The notes: generated by a model not told the origin, from the letters alone. Counted from the stretch's first letter, positions 1-10,120 are shown. The stretch: 64,000 nucleotides of DNA from Stieleria tagensis (GCF_024129865.1 NZ_JAMYFE010000081.1:1-64000); one strand, 5' to 3'. Program-made: numbers and translations.

Positions 1-116
1 CTGAACCGTGGCCGGTCCAGCTACGGTAGGGAGAGAATCGTCGTAGCTGATCCCGCCAGGGTTCAGTCGGCCGGGGTGTGCGAGGAATTCTGAACCGTGG
101 CCGGTCCAGCTACGGT
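1..116. repeat. Palindromic repeat, left locus (one unit plus a half unit)
   Basis: Two identical 26-nt arms starting CTGAACCGTGGCC and ending CCAGCTACGG lie at 1-26 and 91-116. Between them, at about 42-67, is the opposite arm starting CGTAGCTGATCCC and ending GGGTTCAG. The two arm types are imperfect reverse complements, so 42-116 can form one long hairpin with a loop of about 23 nt. The same family forms the array at 15283-15805. The locus lies just downstream of the 3' end of the HAD gene and probably continues past the left edge. It encodes no credible protein. Confidence 0.85.
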
Positions 117-128
117 TGGATGCAACGT

Positions 129-749
129 TCATTCACCGAAATACTGCTGGATCACCGCTTTGGCGTCATCACCGCCGACACATTGGTGTGCGTTCCATCC
201 CCGCTGGCTGGCCGCAGCGACGTTTTCCGGTTTGTCATCGATGAACAGAATCTGATCGGGGCCGACTTGGGCGGCCTTCTCGGCTGCCGCATAAATCCCC
301 GGACCCGGCTTCATCGATTTGACTTCGCAGCTCAAAATCTGGACGTCGTAATCGATTTGAGAAATCGCCCAGGGTTGACGGCGAATCCAATTCCAATGCG
401 CCTGGCAGGTGTTGGACAACACCCCAATGCGCCCTGCGCGGCGACGCGCCAGATTCACCACGTCGACCATCGAATCGATCGGCGAAAACATGTCACTGAT
501 CGCAGTCAACAAATCTTCTTTCGACAAATCGCCGTCAGCGACCTTCAGTTGTTCACGCACCAACATGGCAAACCCATGGCCGGTGATCTCGCCCTGTTCA
601 TAGCGTTCTTGCAAGCCACTGTCGTAGATCAACTGTCGTGCCGCATCAACCGAGACGCCGGTCAATTTCGCCACGTTGCGACAGGCGATCTGGGGATCAA
701 ACCGAACCAGCACGTTGCCGAGGTCAAAGTAAACGAATTCAATTGCCAT
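129..749 (-). CDS. HAD-superfamily hydrolase (YihX/dehalogenase-like phosphatase)
   Basis: This 206-residue cytoplasmic protein carries all four HAD motifs. Motif I is DLGN at 9-12 with nucleophile Asp9, motif II is LSNT at 111-114, the motif III Lys is in MKPGP near 147, and motif IV is the Asp pair at 171-172 in FIDDKPEN. The DLGN form, with Gly where many HADs have a second Asp, is the form I associate with YihX-like sugar-phosphate phosphatases. A phosphatase acting on a small phosphorylated metabolite is therefore likely, but the substrate is unknown. The ATG follows the stop codon of the upstream aldolase-like gene directly (TAAATG), so the two are probably one transcript. Palindromic repeats begin 12 bp past its stop. 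Confidence 0.85.
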   Translation of the reverse strand: MAIEFVYFDLGNVLVRFDPQIACRNVAKLTGVSVDAARQLIYDSGLQERYEQGEITGHGFAMLVREQLKVADGDLSKEDLLTAISDMFSPIDSMVDVVNLARRRAGRIGVLSNTCQAHWNWIRRQPWAISQIDYDVQILSCEVKSMKPGPGIYAAAEKAAQVGPDQILFIDDKPENVAAASQRGWNAHQCVGGDDAKAVIQQYFGE

Positions 750-1520
750 TTAGCTGTCCCAACCAGGCATCTCTCGATTCAATTTTCGCAACATCGCGTT
801 CCAAACCATCCGCACATCTTTTTCGTGAAACGGTTCGTATTGCCGGGCAGTGTGCTCCAATACTTTTTCGCTGGGCATCAGCGGGTCGTCGGTGATCTTC
901 ATCGTGTTGATGTGGATCTCACAGGACTGGTGCAAATAGTGCATGTAGTAAAACGCTTCGGGCACGGATTGACCGACCGTCAACAGACCATGATTTCGCA
1001 TGATCATGCAATTCAATTCACCCAGATCCTGCACGATTTTATCGCTGACGTCCATGTCCAACTCGATGCCGCCGAAATCGTGATAGGCGACTCGATTATG
1101 AAACTCCATCGAGATCTGGGTCAGTGGCAGCAATTTCTCTTTTAGCGCGGAAACCACCATTCCGGCCATCGAGTGGTTGTGCATGATACAGCCCGCGTTG
1201 GGCCGGCGGGTGTGTATCGCCGAATGGATCACAAACCCCGCCGGGATGAACGATTGATCGGGCTGGTCGATCACGTTGCCCTGCACATCGACTTCTAACA
1301 AACAGGCCGGCGTGATCTCTTCCGACAAATAGCCTTCGGGATTGATCAAATACGTGTCAGGCTGGCCCTGCCGACCCGGCAATCGGACGGAGATATGGTT
1401 GAACACCATGTCGGTCCAACCGAATAGCCCCGACAGCCGATACGCGGCGGCAAGCTGGCGTCGCAATTCCTGGTTGGTGGTGGCCGTGTCTGGTGTGTTG
1501 CTGGTCTGTATCGAAGTCAT
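750..1520 (-). CDS. Class II aldolase/adducin-family protein
   Basis: This 256-residue protein spans a full class II aldolase/adducin fold. Likely metal ligands are visible as His in HNHS (114 and 116) and in RNHG (177). The position where fuculose-phosphate aldolases carry the catalytic Glu (PSSE) reads PAGF here, as I recall in adducin-like relatives, so true aldolase chemistry is uncertain. The ATG at 1520 is preferred; an upstream in-frame start at 1562 would add 14 residues that do not look conserved. It is the first gene of a two-gene operon with the HAD hydrolase, spaced by zero bases. An aldolase-II/HAD pair could act on a sugar phosphate or in a methionine-salvage-like route, but neither is shown. 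Confidence 0.8.
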   Translation of the reverse strand: MTSIQTSNTPDTATTNQELRRQLAAAYRLSGLFGWTDMVFNHISVRLPGRQGQPDTYLINPEGYLSEEITPACLLEVDVQGNVIDQPDQSFIPAGFVIHSAIHTRRPNAGCIMHNHSMAGMVVSALKEKLLPLTQISMEFHNRVAYHDFGGIELDMDVSDKIVQDLGELNCMIMRNHGLLTVGQSVPEAFYYMHYLHQSCEIHINTMKITDDPLMPSEKVLEHTARQYEPFHEKDVRMVWNAMLRKLNREMPGWDS

Positions 1521-1755
1521 TCCGGTGCCGTTGTAAAATCGCAGTGTTCCACAGGCTGACAATCATAACCGCCGGCACAGGCAACTGGATACATGGCTCA
1601 GCGACCAGGTTTCCTGACATTCTTTTTACACTCTGCGGGCAACTTCCCGGACGGATCGGTGTCAAAGATCAAGTAGAGTGGATGATCCGCTTGTCTTCAC
1701 GGCCTTCTCTGTACTCATCCGCTGCTCGCCACTTTCAACGTTGTTGGAGTTTGTC

Positions 1756-4700
1756 ATGTCTCGGCCAACGAATCATCTGATTCTCCGATTGTCCGTCTGC
1801 GCACTGCTATCACTCGTGTGCGTTCGCTTTGCCGCTGGTGAGGATACTGCCGCAGAGACGACCGCTCGTCCCTCGATCACTGAATTGCCAGAAATCCCAG
1901 CGGCAGTGCATCAAGCCATGCAGTCGCGTGACTATCCCGATGCTGTCAAAGCGATTGAGGCCGAACTGCAACGCGATCAACTTGAGCATGCCGACTATCT
2001 GATCTATCTCAAAGGCATCGCGCTGTCGCAGTCCGACCAACGCGAGTTGGCATTGAAAACATTTTCCGAGCTGGAGACTCGGTTTCCTGAAAGCCCCTGG
2101 GTCAGCCGTTCACGGTTCGGACGTGCCAGCATCGCGGTGATGAATCGACAGTACGACCAGGCAGGTGAGCTCTACCGCCGCGAAGCCGAGCGATTGTTGT
2201 CGCGAGACCGCAAAGACGAATTGGCGGGGATCTATCTGGAATTTGCCGATCGCTTTTTTGAAGGCACCAAAGCCAATGATCCCTCGGGCAATCGAGAACC
2301 GGATTTTAACCAAGCGTTGGAGTTCTATCGCGAAGCAAAAAAACTGGGGCCCTCCATCGATCAGCAGCAACAGATCGAATTTCAGATCGCACGCTGCTCC
2401 GAACAACTGAAGGACTGGACAACAGCCAGCACCGCTTACGACAACTTTTTAAAACAACACGGGATCGACAGTCCGGAATCCGGCACCGCCGCACCGGTGT
2501 CGTTGCGCTCGGCGGCACTGTATCGATTGGGGCTTTGCCAATTGGAACTCGGGCAACCCAGTGCGGCGCGGCGCAGTTGGCAATCGTTCTTGTCGCAATA
2601 CGATCCGCCGACCGGGCAAGACCCACAGAGTCTGGAACTGGCCGATCGACTGGCAAACGCCAAGTACCGCTTGGCTCAGACCTATGGAATCCCCAACCCC
2701 GCGACGATCGGTGATCTGGAACTGGGCGTTGCTCTCGCCGAACAGTTTCTACAAGCCTATCCCAAACATCCGCTGGCCGCGAAAGCGGAACTTGAAATCG
2801 CTCAGGCCTATGAAACGCATCGCCGCAACGGCCAAGCCGTACAGCGTTTGGAATCGTTGATCGCCAACCCGGACTATGGAGATTCACCACAGCTAGCGGT
2901 GGCACGACGAATGTTAGGCCAATCCTATCTGGCACAAAATGAGTTCCAGAAAGCGATTCAAGCGTGGAAAGGTTTTCTAGAGAACCACCCCACCGATCCT
3001 CACTGGCCAGACGTCCAACAGCAAATCATTTCCGCTGAATTTTCCGCTGCCCAGCATGCCCTCTCGGCCGACGACTACGACCAGGCGCGTCAGCTATGGC
3101 AGACATTTCTGAATAAGTATCCGTTGGATGGCCGCGCGCCAAAGATTTTGTTTCAGTTCGGCCAGATGAATTATTTGGCGGCTCAAAAACACCATCGCCA
3201 ACGTGTCGACCTAGCAATCAAACAGGGGCAATCCGCAAACGATGTCACGCTCGATGACACCGGTCGCGAGTTGTATGAGAACGCAATCGCCGATTGGAAA
3301 CGGTTGGTCGCCAAGTACCCGGAAACCGAGGAGGCGTCGCTGGCATCCTATCAAATCGGTGTGACCCTCGAGGACCAACTCCAGCGTCGCAAAGAGGCGT
3401 TGGAGTCGTACAAGAAAGTCACTGGCACCCAGCAATCGAATGCCCAAGTGCGAATCGCGCGGCTGACCCAACCCGAGTTGGAGGTGCTGACAAAACGCAA
3501 GTTTCGCAGCGATGAATCCGCCAGCATCGTGTTGACCACCCGCAACCTAAAAAACGTTTCGGTCTCCATCTATTCGATCGACATGGCGGACTACTTTCGC
3601 AAAATGCATCTGGCCACCGGCATTGAAAAGCTGGACATCGCCTTGATTGATCCCGACGAACAGTTTCAACACGACGTCGCGGACTACGAAGCATTCAAAC
3701 GCGTCGAACAAGAACTGCAACTGCCGATCAACGGTCCGGGAGTGTCGGCCGTCACGGTTAGCAGCGACACGATGGAAGCAACCACGATGGTGATCGTTAG
3801 CGACCTGGATATGATCGTCAAATCATCTCGCAATGAACTGTTCGTGTTTGCCCAGAACATGCGCACCGGAAAACCCGCCGCCGGTGTCAACGTGCTCGTC
3901 AGTGATGGCAATTCTGTGTTCGAAGAACGAGTCACTGCTGACGACGGAACTTTGAAAACAGATTCCGATCGACTGCGAGACATCCAAGATTTACGCGTCT
4001 TTGCAATCACCGACGGTCACACCGCATCGACTGTCACGAATTTGCAAGGTTTAGATTTTGCCGTCGGATTGGTTCCCAGCGGCCACCTGTTTACCGACCG
4101 GCCGATCTACCGACCCGGTGAATTGGTCAATATCAAAGGCATCGTTCGTTGGGTCGATCAAGACCGATTGACGTTTCGCGAGGGCCAGACGTTCACACTG
4201 GATATTTATGACTCGAGGGGACGGACCCTGAAAACGGAAACGCTGGAACTCAGTTCATTTGGAACGGTGCACACGAATCTGATCCTCCCTGAAAGCACCG
4301 CTCCGGGCAATTGTCGTCTGCACCTGCATCGACCCTCCGGCCCCGATCAGGCGGCGCTGTCGTTTGAGTCGGAATTCCAGGTCAAACAATACAAATTGGA
4401 ACCGGTGCAACTGTTGATCGAAACTGACAAAGCCGTTTACTTTCGCGGTGATGAAATCTCCGCCACAGCCAAGTTGCAATATTCCTATGGCGCACCGCTT
4501 GCCGGTGAAACGATCACGTATTCCCTGGGCGGCGACCAGGAATTGCAGACGGCGACGACCGACGATCAAGGGCAGGTGGAATTCACCCTGCCGACGCAGC
4601 GTTTCAGCGAAACCCAGGCCATCGTGCTGAACGTTCAGTGTACCGAGCGCAGTGTGGCGCAGACGCAAGTCATCTTCCTGGCCACGCGTGGATTTCAGTT

Positions 4701-7700
4701 GACCGTTGATACCACCCGTGATGTTTACATCGCCGGTGAAACGTTTGATGCCACTGTGGATGTCAAAGCGCCGACCGGTGACGGAGTGAAAACAAAATTA
4801 AAACTCGAATTGTTGCTGGTCACTCAAAATGGCAACGTGACCGGGGAACGGTTGGTCGAATCCTTTGCATCCGAAAGTGATCCGGAATCCGGACGGGCCA
4901 GGCAGACGTTGAGTGTCGCCGCGGCCGGGCGTTACCTGCTGCGAGCCACCGGCAAAGACCAATTCGGAAATTCGGTCAGCGCTCAGAAACGTCTGGAGAT
5001 CTCGGGCGATGAAGATACAACCCGTCTTCGAATTCTGGCCGACAAACACCATTTCCAAGTCGGCGACCAGGCACGCGTGCGACTGCACTGGCGGGAATCC
5101 CCTGCGCTGGCATTGGTCACCTTTGAAGGTGCATCGGTCTTGGGGCACCGCATTGTTGATTTGGTCGAAGGCGAAAACGCCATCGACATTCCGATGCAGG
5201 CACACTTGGCACCCAATTTTCATTTGTCCGTCGCCGTCATGAAACGCAATCACTTTCATCAAGCGACCAGCGAGTTCTTTGTGGCGAAACGGTTGCAGGT
5301 GACGCTGAAACCGTCGGAAACACAAATGCAACCGACCGACCAGGTCACCGTGGAGATCGAAGTGACCGATTCAAGTGGCAATCCGGTGGAGGCCGAATTG
5401 GCACTGGCATTGGTTCAGGCCAATCTGATGGATCAGTACGGCCAAAATCGTATCGCCATCATCGATCGATTTAGCAGTGGGATGCGGCAACGCCAGTTCC
5501 GACAAACCTCCAGTTGCACGTTCAACTACTCGACGCAAACAAAATCCATCGACGACGCTCTGCTGGTGGAATCCGAACGCCGTTCTCGCCGTGAACTGGA
5601 ATTGGGGGCGCTTGCCATGCTAGATCGCAACGGTGACGAAATTGCAAATCGATCCAATCTGTGGATGCTGATGGACGATCGTGGCGAACTTCGTGCCCAA
5701 GTCGGCGGCGGTATGGGTGGTGGCAACATGGACGCACCGAATGCAGCCTATTCCGTTCCAGACGCGCGGCTAAACGATCTATTTGGTGATTCGATGGAGC
5801 AGGCGATGATTCCGCAGCAACAACGGTCGCCTAACTCCACCGTGATGTATGATTCCAGCGTTCCCAGTAGTGGACCGATGGATCAATTTTCAATTGTTGC
5901 CAGCCAGGCAACTGTGGTGGACCACGTTTACAATGCTTACATCAACGGACGCGGCATCGCAGACGGTTCACTGCGTTCTCCTCAGGACGCTGGAAAAGCG
6001 TTGCGGAAACTTGAATCGTTGGATTTCGTGCAGCACGGCCAACTCGATCAAGTCGACGTGAAATGGTTGCAACAACGCAATGTGACGGTCAATAGTTTGA
6101 TGCAAGACGGCACCCTGATGGCCGTGAATGGATTGGATGTGCGGCAAGTTCAACAATTGACCAGCGATCGCGGCGCCCGAGTGTTGGCAGGCGCGACCAG
6201 CGGCGAGACCGGGTTTTGGGCGCCGGTGATCGTCACCGATGACCAAGGTAAAGCGACGGTAGAGATTACGATGCCTGCCGAGACCACGGCTTGGCGATTG
6301 GAATCCAGCGCGATCGATCGTGATTCATTAGCGGGATCTACAACCGTCGATTTGGTGACGTCAAAGTCTCTGTTCGGCCAGTTGAAAACACCGGCCGCCT
6401 TGACACAGGGCGACCAGGCCGACGTGGAAGTTGAAATTCACAATGCCCTCGAAGGCCCCCGCACCATTCTGGTCACGTTGAAATCGACGATGGGAAACAC
6501 GTCGACCGAGCAGCGCGAAACGCTGCGTGTTGACGGTCCTGGGATCCAACCGCTGTCGTTCACGATCCAACCGATCGAATCGGATTCGGTGCAGTTTCAG
6601 TTGACCGTCGCAACAGCCGATGTGGCCGGCGACAACACGCTGGTCACGGTTCCCGTCCTTCCCTACGGATTCCCGGTTTACCAAACCGCCAGCGGAACCG
6701 CATCACAAAGTACGCTGGCGCTGATCGAAATGCCGGCCGATCAACAAACACGTGGCCAGTCATTGGAGTTGTTGATTGGCGGGAATATCAATCAATCTCT
6801 GTTGGATAGTTTGATCCGGGGCGATGTGCTTTTGCCGCGGCGCTGTGTCGCGACGAGTGTTCTGTCACGCAGCGCATCGGATTGCATGGGTGGCGTTGCA
6901 CTGTTGAAAATGATTCGTCAGTCAACGCAAAAGGATTCGCCTCAGGCCGCGCAAGTCTCGGCGATCGTTGTCAGTGCGATCAGCAACTTGGTCGCCGCGC
7001 AGCGAGACGACGGGGGTTGGAGTCTAAGTGGGCGCAGTGACGGGGCCAGTGACCCGATGTTAACCGCACGTATCATGTGGTCACTTTCGATGGCGCGGCA
7101 ATCGGGATTTCCAGTTTCCAACGAGCAATTTGAGAAAGGCACCGCGGCACTCAAGACTGCGTTTGCCGAAGAATCAAATCTGAATCGACAATCGGTCTTG
7201 TTGTCCGCCCAGGCACAGTGCGGGTGTGGCGATTTTGCACTCGCCAATCGTCTGTATCGTGAACGAAACCGATTGGACTCCTACGGAATCGCGCATCTGA
7301 TGCTGGCTCTTTCGGCACTCAAACGCAACGAAATGGCAGCGGAACTGGTGACGTTGATCAAACCCACGCCGCCGGCATTGTTCGCATCGACCGCTCAAAC
7401 CGAAGTTCAAATCAACGCCACGGAATTATTGGCGTTGCAGAACATGAATGCTCAACCCGATCGGCGGGCCAAACTGGCCGAACGTCTGCTGTCACAGCGC
7501 AGCGGGGCAAGGTGGCCGATCGAATCGGACAATGGTCCGGCGATCGCGGCACTTGCGGCTCATTTCGGATCAACTCCGCCCAGCCAAGAAAAAATCTCAT
7601 TGAAAGTTTTCATCAATGATCAACTCTTTCAAAATCTAACCATCGCGCCGACGGATTCGGGGCAACAGTTCCAAGTCCCGGAATCGTTTTTGGTCGCCGG

Positions 7701-10092
7701 ACAACAACGGATCGAGTTTGAATTGCAAGGGCGCGGCGAGTTTTCCTACAGCGCCGTGTTGCAAGGGTTCGCCGACGCTGACTCGATCAAGGATACGACC
7801 AAGGATTGGAAAGTCAGTCGACGCTACGAGCCTGATGAATTGCGATTTGATGGGCGTCTGATTCAGCGTGGACATCGCGTGATCAATGGCAGCTATTCCT
7901 GGACGCCGAACCGTTTAACCGAATTACCGGTCGGCCAGCGCGGCAAAGTCACATTGTCGCCGCGTGTCCGCTATCAAGGCTCGCAGCCGATACAAGCCTA
8001 CCTGATGCTGATTGAACCCATCCCAGCCGGATGCACCGTGTTGGAGGAATCGATCGACGGTGTGTTCGACCGCTATGAAATCACACCCGGTGCAATCACA
8101 TTTTTCCTGGGGGATTCACGCCCACCGAGTGACATCCGCTACACCTTGGCCGGCTATCTGCCCGGCACCTACCGAGTCGCCCCGTCGGTGCTGCGCAGCT
8201 ATTTTTCGCCGTCGCAAATCGCGGTCTCAAAACCGGCATCGATCAAAGTGCTTGCGGCCGGTGAAAAGTCAGCGGACGAGTACAAATTGACTCCGGACGA
8301 ATTGTTCGCTCTCGGAAAGGCCCATTTCGATCGAGCGGAATATCAACAAGCGTTCGACCATTTGAGTCAACTGCACAGCGAATGGACATTGGACGCGCAG
8401 CCGTACAAAGAATCGGTGACGTTGCTGTTTCGCGCAGCGATGCAACTGAAGCTGCATCCGGAAACCGTCCGCTATTTTGAAATCATCAAAGAACGATTTC
8501 CGGACGTCGAATTGTCGTTCGAAGAGATTTTGGACGTGGCCGGAGCCTATCGTGAAATCTCGGAATACGAACGGAGTTATTTGGTCTACCGAGCGACCGT
8601 TCAAGCAAGTTTTGAACGTGAGAACCAGGTGGCGGGGTTCTTGAACGCACGCGGCGAATTCCTTCGCAGTGTCGAAACCATGGAGTCGTTGCTACGTGAC
8701 TATCCGGCGGAATCGTATGTCGCCACGGCCAGTTATGCCTTGGCTCAAGAGGTCTATCGCCGTGCCGGTGCGGTTGCCGACGATCAAAAACTGCAGGACG
8801 CCGGAGTGACGCGTGTTGATTTGATCGCCGGTTCCATTCGGATGCTGGACCATTTTGTCACCAATTGGCCAGAGGATCCATCCAGCGATCAAGCGAGTTT
8901 TGCCTTGGCGACCGCGTTGATTGATTTAAAGCAATACGATCGCGCGATCGATCGGGGCCAACAGTATGCAGCGCGTTACCCCGAGAGCCGTTTGCTGGAT
9001 TCGTTCTGGTACATCATCGGTTTCTGCTACTTCGAATTGCAAGATCATCAGAAGGCGTTGGAAATGTGCCGCAAGGTCGCCGAAGCGAGTTTCGAGGACC
9101 CACAAACCGGATCCACCCGCCAAGCCGACAACAAGTGGGAAGCGATTTACATCATGGGGCAGATTCACCACAGCCTGGGACAAGCCGCCGCCGCGATTGA
9201 TGAATACGCCAAAGTCAGCGAACGATTCAAAGACGCTGCCGAGGCGATCGACTATTTCAACCGCCAATCGATCGGCTTGCCCGACGTGACGACGTTACGG
9301 CCAGGCGATGAAGTTCAGGTCGAGCTGAAACACCGGAATTTGGCAGAAGCCTTTGTCAAAGTCTATCGAATTGATTTGATGAAATTCGGATTGACCCAAC
9401 GCAACTTGGATCGAATCACCGCCATCAATTTGGCCGGCATCAAACCGTATCACGAAGAAACGATGAAACTCGGTGACGGCAAGGACTATCGCGACCGTCA
9501 AAGTCAACTGGATCTACCGCTCAAGGAACAGGGTGCGTACCTGGTCGTTTGTCGCGGTGAGAGTCTGTACGCGTCCGGATTGGTCGTGATCAGTCCGCTG
9601 GACCTGTCGGTTCAAGAGGATGCGGTTTCCGGCCGCGTACGTGTGAGTGTAAAAGATCAAACCAAAGATGCCTTTGTCGCTGACGTCGATGTCAAAGTGA
9701 TCGGATCGGCTAATGAGAAATTTGTCTCCGGACGAACCGATTTGCGAGGCTTGTTCGTCGCCGATGCAATTCAAGGGACGAGTACAGTGATCGCGGTCAG
9801 TCAAGACAACCAATACGCCTTCCACCGCGGTACGCTGCGGTTGCAAGATTCTTCCGTACTGCGTGCCAAAGAACGGGAACTCGGCCAGGCCGGCAATCCT
9901 TTTGGTGGCGGTCAATCAGATCCCTTCAGCGAGGACGCCCCACAGGCTGCCGAAGGTGAGGAATCGGGTAAGAAAGCCTTGCTGGACAACCTGTTCCGAC
10001 AAAACGGGATCTTTCAACAAGAGCAAAAGATGAACATCGATGGATTGATGAACAACACCCGCGAAGGCATCCAAACCAAGGAAGCGTATTGA
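1756..10092 (+). CDS. Giant secreted TPR / alpha-2-macroglobulin-like protein
   Basis: This 2778-residue protein starts at ATG 1756, behind a GGAG ribosome site, with a clear signal peptide (hydrophobic stretch, then FAAGED). An upstream in-frame start at 1678 would bury that signal. Visible order: TPR-like helical repeats (about 50-570), a beta module, an MG2-type macroglobulin segment with TDRPIYRPGE near 779, further MG-like beta domains to about 1230, a Gly/Met/Gln-rich low-complexity stretch (about 1280-1380), an A2M domain (FWAPVIVTDDQG, AETTAWR) near 1485, and a terpenoid-cyclase-like helical region with DDGGW near 1755. TPR repeats return at about 2180-2510, followed by a second beta module. 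No CGEQ/CLEQ thioester is present, although Cys occurs where it might be expected (RRCVATS). It is probably periplasmic or cell-surface; a protease-trapping role is inferred from A2M homology only. It converges with the RND gene, 28 bp apart. Confidence 0.85.
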   Translation: MSRPTNHLILRLSVCALLSLVCVRFAAGEDTAAETTARPSITELPEIPAAVHQAMQSRDYPDAVKAIEAELQRDQLEHADYLIYLKGIALSQSDQRELALKTFSELETRFPESPWVSRSRFGRASIAVMNRQYDQAGELYRREAERLLSRDRKDELAGIYLEFADRFFEGTKANDPSGNREPDFNQALEFYREAKKLGPSIDQQQQIEFQIARCSEQLKDWTTASTAYDNFLKQHGIDSPESGTAAPVSLRSAALYRLGLCQLELGQPSAARRSWQSFLSQYDPPTGQDPQSLELADRLANAKYRLAQTYGIPNPATIGDLELGVALAEQFLQAYPKHPLAAKAELEIAQAYETHRRNGQAVQRLESLIANPDYGDSPQLAVARRMLGQSYLAQNEFQKAIQAWKGFLENHPTDPHWPDVQQQIISAEFSAAQHALSADDYDQARQLWQTFLNKYPLDGRAPKILFQFGQMNYLAAQKHHRQRVDLAIKQGQSANDVTLDDTGRELYENAIADWKRLVAKYPETEEASLASYQIGVTLEDQLQRRKEALESYKKVTGTQQSNAQVRIARLTQPELEVLTKRKFRSDESASIVLTTRNLKNVSVSIYSIDMADYFRKMHLATGIEKLDIALIDPDEQFQHDVADYEAFKRVEQELQLPINGPGVSAVTVSSDTMEATTMVIVSDLDMIVKSSRNELFVFAQNMRTGKPAAGVNVLVSDGNSVFEERVTADDGTLKTDSDRLRDIQDLRVFAITDGHTASTVTNLQGLDFAVGLVPSGHLFTDRPIYRPGELVNIKGIVRWVDQDRLTFREGQTFTLDIYDSRGRTLKTETLELSSFGTVHTNLILPESTAPGNCRLHLHRPSGPDQAALSFESEFQVKQYKLEPVQLLIETDKAVYFRGDEISATAKLQYSYGAPLAGETITYSLGGDQELQTATTDDQGQVEFTLPTQRFSETQAIVLNVQCTERSVAQTQVIFLATRGFQLTVDTTRDVYIAGETFDATVDVKAPTGDGVKTKLKLELLLVTQNGNVTGERLVESFASESDPESGRARQTLSVAAAGRYLLRATGKDQFGNSVSAQKRLEISGDEDTTRLRILADKHHFQVGDQARVRLHWRESPALALVTFEGASVLGHRIVDLVEGENAIDIPMQAHLAPNFHLSVAVMKRNHFHQATSEFFVAKRLQVTLKPSETQMQPTDQVTVEIEVTDSSGNPVEAELALALVQANLMDQYGQNRIAIIDRFSSGMRQRQFRQTSSCTFNYSTQTKSIDDALLVESERRSRRELELGALAMLDRNGDEIANRSNLWMLMDDRGELRAQVGGGMGGGNMDAPNAAYSVPDARLNDLFGDSMEQAMIPQQQRSPNSTVMYDSSVPSSGPMDQFSIVASQATVVDHVYNAYINGRGIADGSLRSPQDAGKALRKLESLDFVQHGQLDQVDVKWLQQRNVTVNSLMQDGTLMAVNGLDVRQVQQLTSDRGARVLAGATSGETGFWAPVIVTDDQGKATVEITMPAETTAWRLESSAIDRDSLAGSTTVDLVTSKSLFGQLKTPAALTQGDQADVEVEIHNALEGPRTILVTLKSTMGNTSTEQRETLRVDGPGIQPLSFTIQPIESDSVQFQLTVATADVAGDNTLVTVPVLPYGFPVYQTASGTASQSTLALIEMPADQQTRGQSLELLIGGNINQSLLDSLIRGDVLLPRRCVATSVLSRSASDCMGGVALLKMIRQSTQKDSPQAAQVSAIVVSAISNLVAAQRDDGGWSLSGRSDGASDPMLTARIMWSLSMARQSGFPVSNEQFEKGTAALKTAFAEESNLNRQSVLLSAQAQCGCGDFALANRLYRERNRLDSYGIAHLMLALSALKRNEMAAELVTLIKPTPPALFASTAQTEVQINATELLALQNMNAQPDRRAKLAERLLSQRSGARWPIESDNGPAIAALAAHFGSTPPSQEKISLKVFINDQLFQNLTIAPTDSGQQFQVPESFLVAGQQRIEFELQGRGEFSYSAVLQGFADADSIKDTTKDWKVSRRYEPDELRFDGRLIQRGHRVINGSYSWTPNRLTELPVGQRGKVTLSPRVRYQGSQPIQAYLMLIEPIPAGCTVLEESIDGVFDRYEITPGAITFFLGDSRPPSDIRYTLAGYLPGTYRVAPSVLRSYFSPSQIAVSKPASIKVLAAGEKSADEYKLTPDELFALGKAHFDRAEYQQAFDHLSQLHSEWTLDAQPYKESVTLLFRAAMQLKLHPETVRYFEIIKERFPDVELSFEEILDVAGAYREISEYERSYLVYRATVQASFERENQVAGFLNARGEFLRSVETMESLLRDYPAESYVATASYALAQEVYRRAGAVADDQKLQDAGVTRVDLIAGSIRMLDHFVTNWPEDPSSDQASFALATALIDLKQYDRAIDRGQQYAARYPESRLLDSFWYIIGFCYFELQDHQKALEMCRKVAEASFEDPQTGSTRQADNKWEAIYIMGQIHHSLGQAAAAIDEYAKVSERFKDAAEAIDYFNRQSIGLPDVTTLRPGDEVQVELKHRNLAEAFVKVYRIDLMKFGLTQRNLDRITAINLAGIKPYHEETMKLGDGKDYRDRQSQLDLPLKEQGAYLVVCRGESLYASGLVVISPLDLSVQEDAVSGRVRVSVKDQTKDAFVADVDVKVIGSANEKFVSGRTDLRGLFVADAIQGTSTVIAVSQDNQYAFHRGTLRLQDSSVLRAKERELGQAGNPFGGGQSDPFSEDAPQAAEGEESGKKALLDNLFRQNGIFQQEQKMNIDGLMNNTREGIQTKEAY

Positions 10093-10120
10093 ACCGATCC
10101 TCGCCTGCAACCAGCTTGGC

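Noticed and set aside
78-1145. 355-residue plus-strand reading frame
   Set aside because: It is antisense to the HAD and aldolase-like genes, both of which carry full domain motifs.
1678-1755. Longer N-terminus of the A2M-like protein
   Set aside because: The added 26 residues precede a clear signal peptide, and the ATG at 1756 has a GGAG ribosome site.
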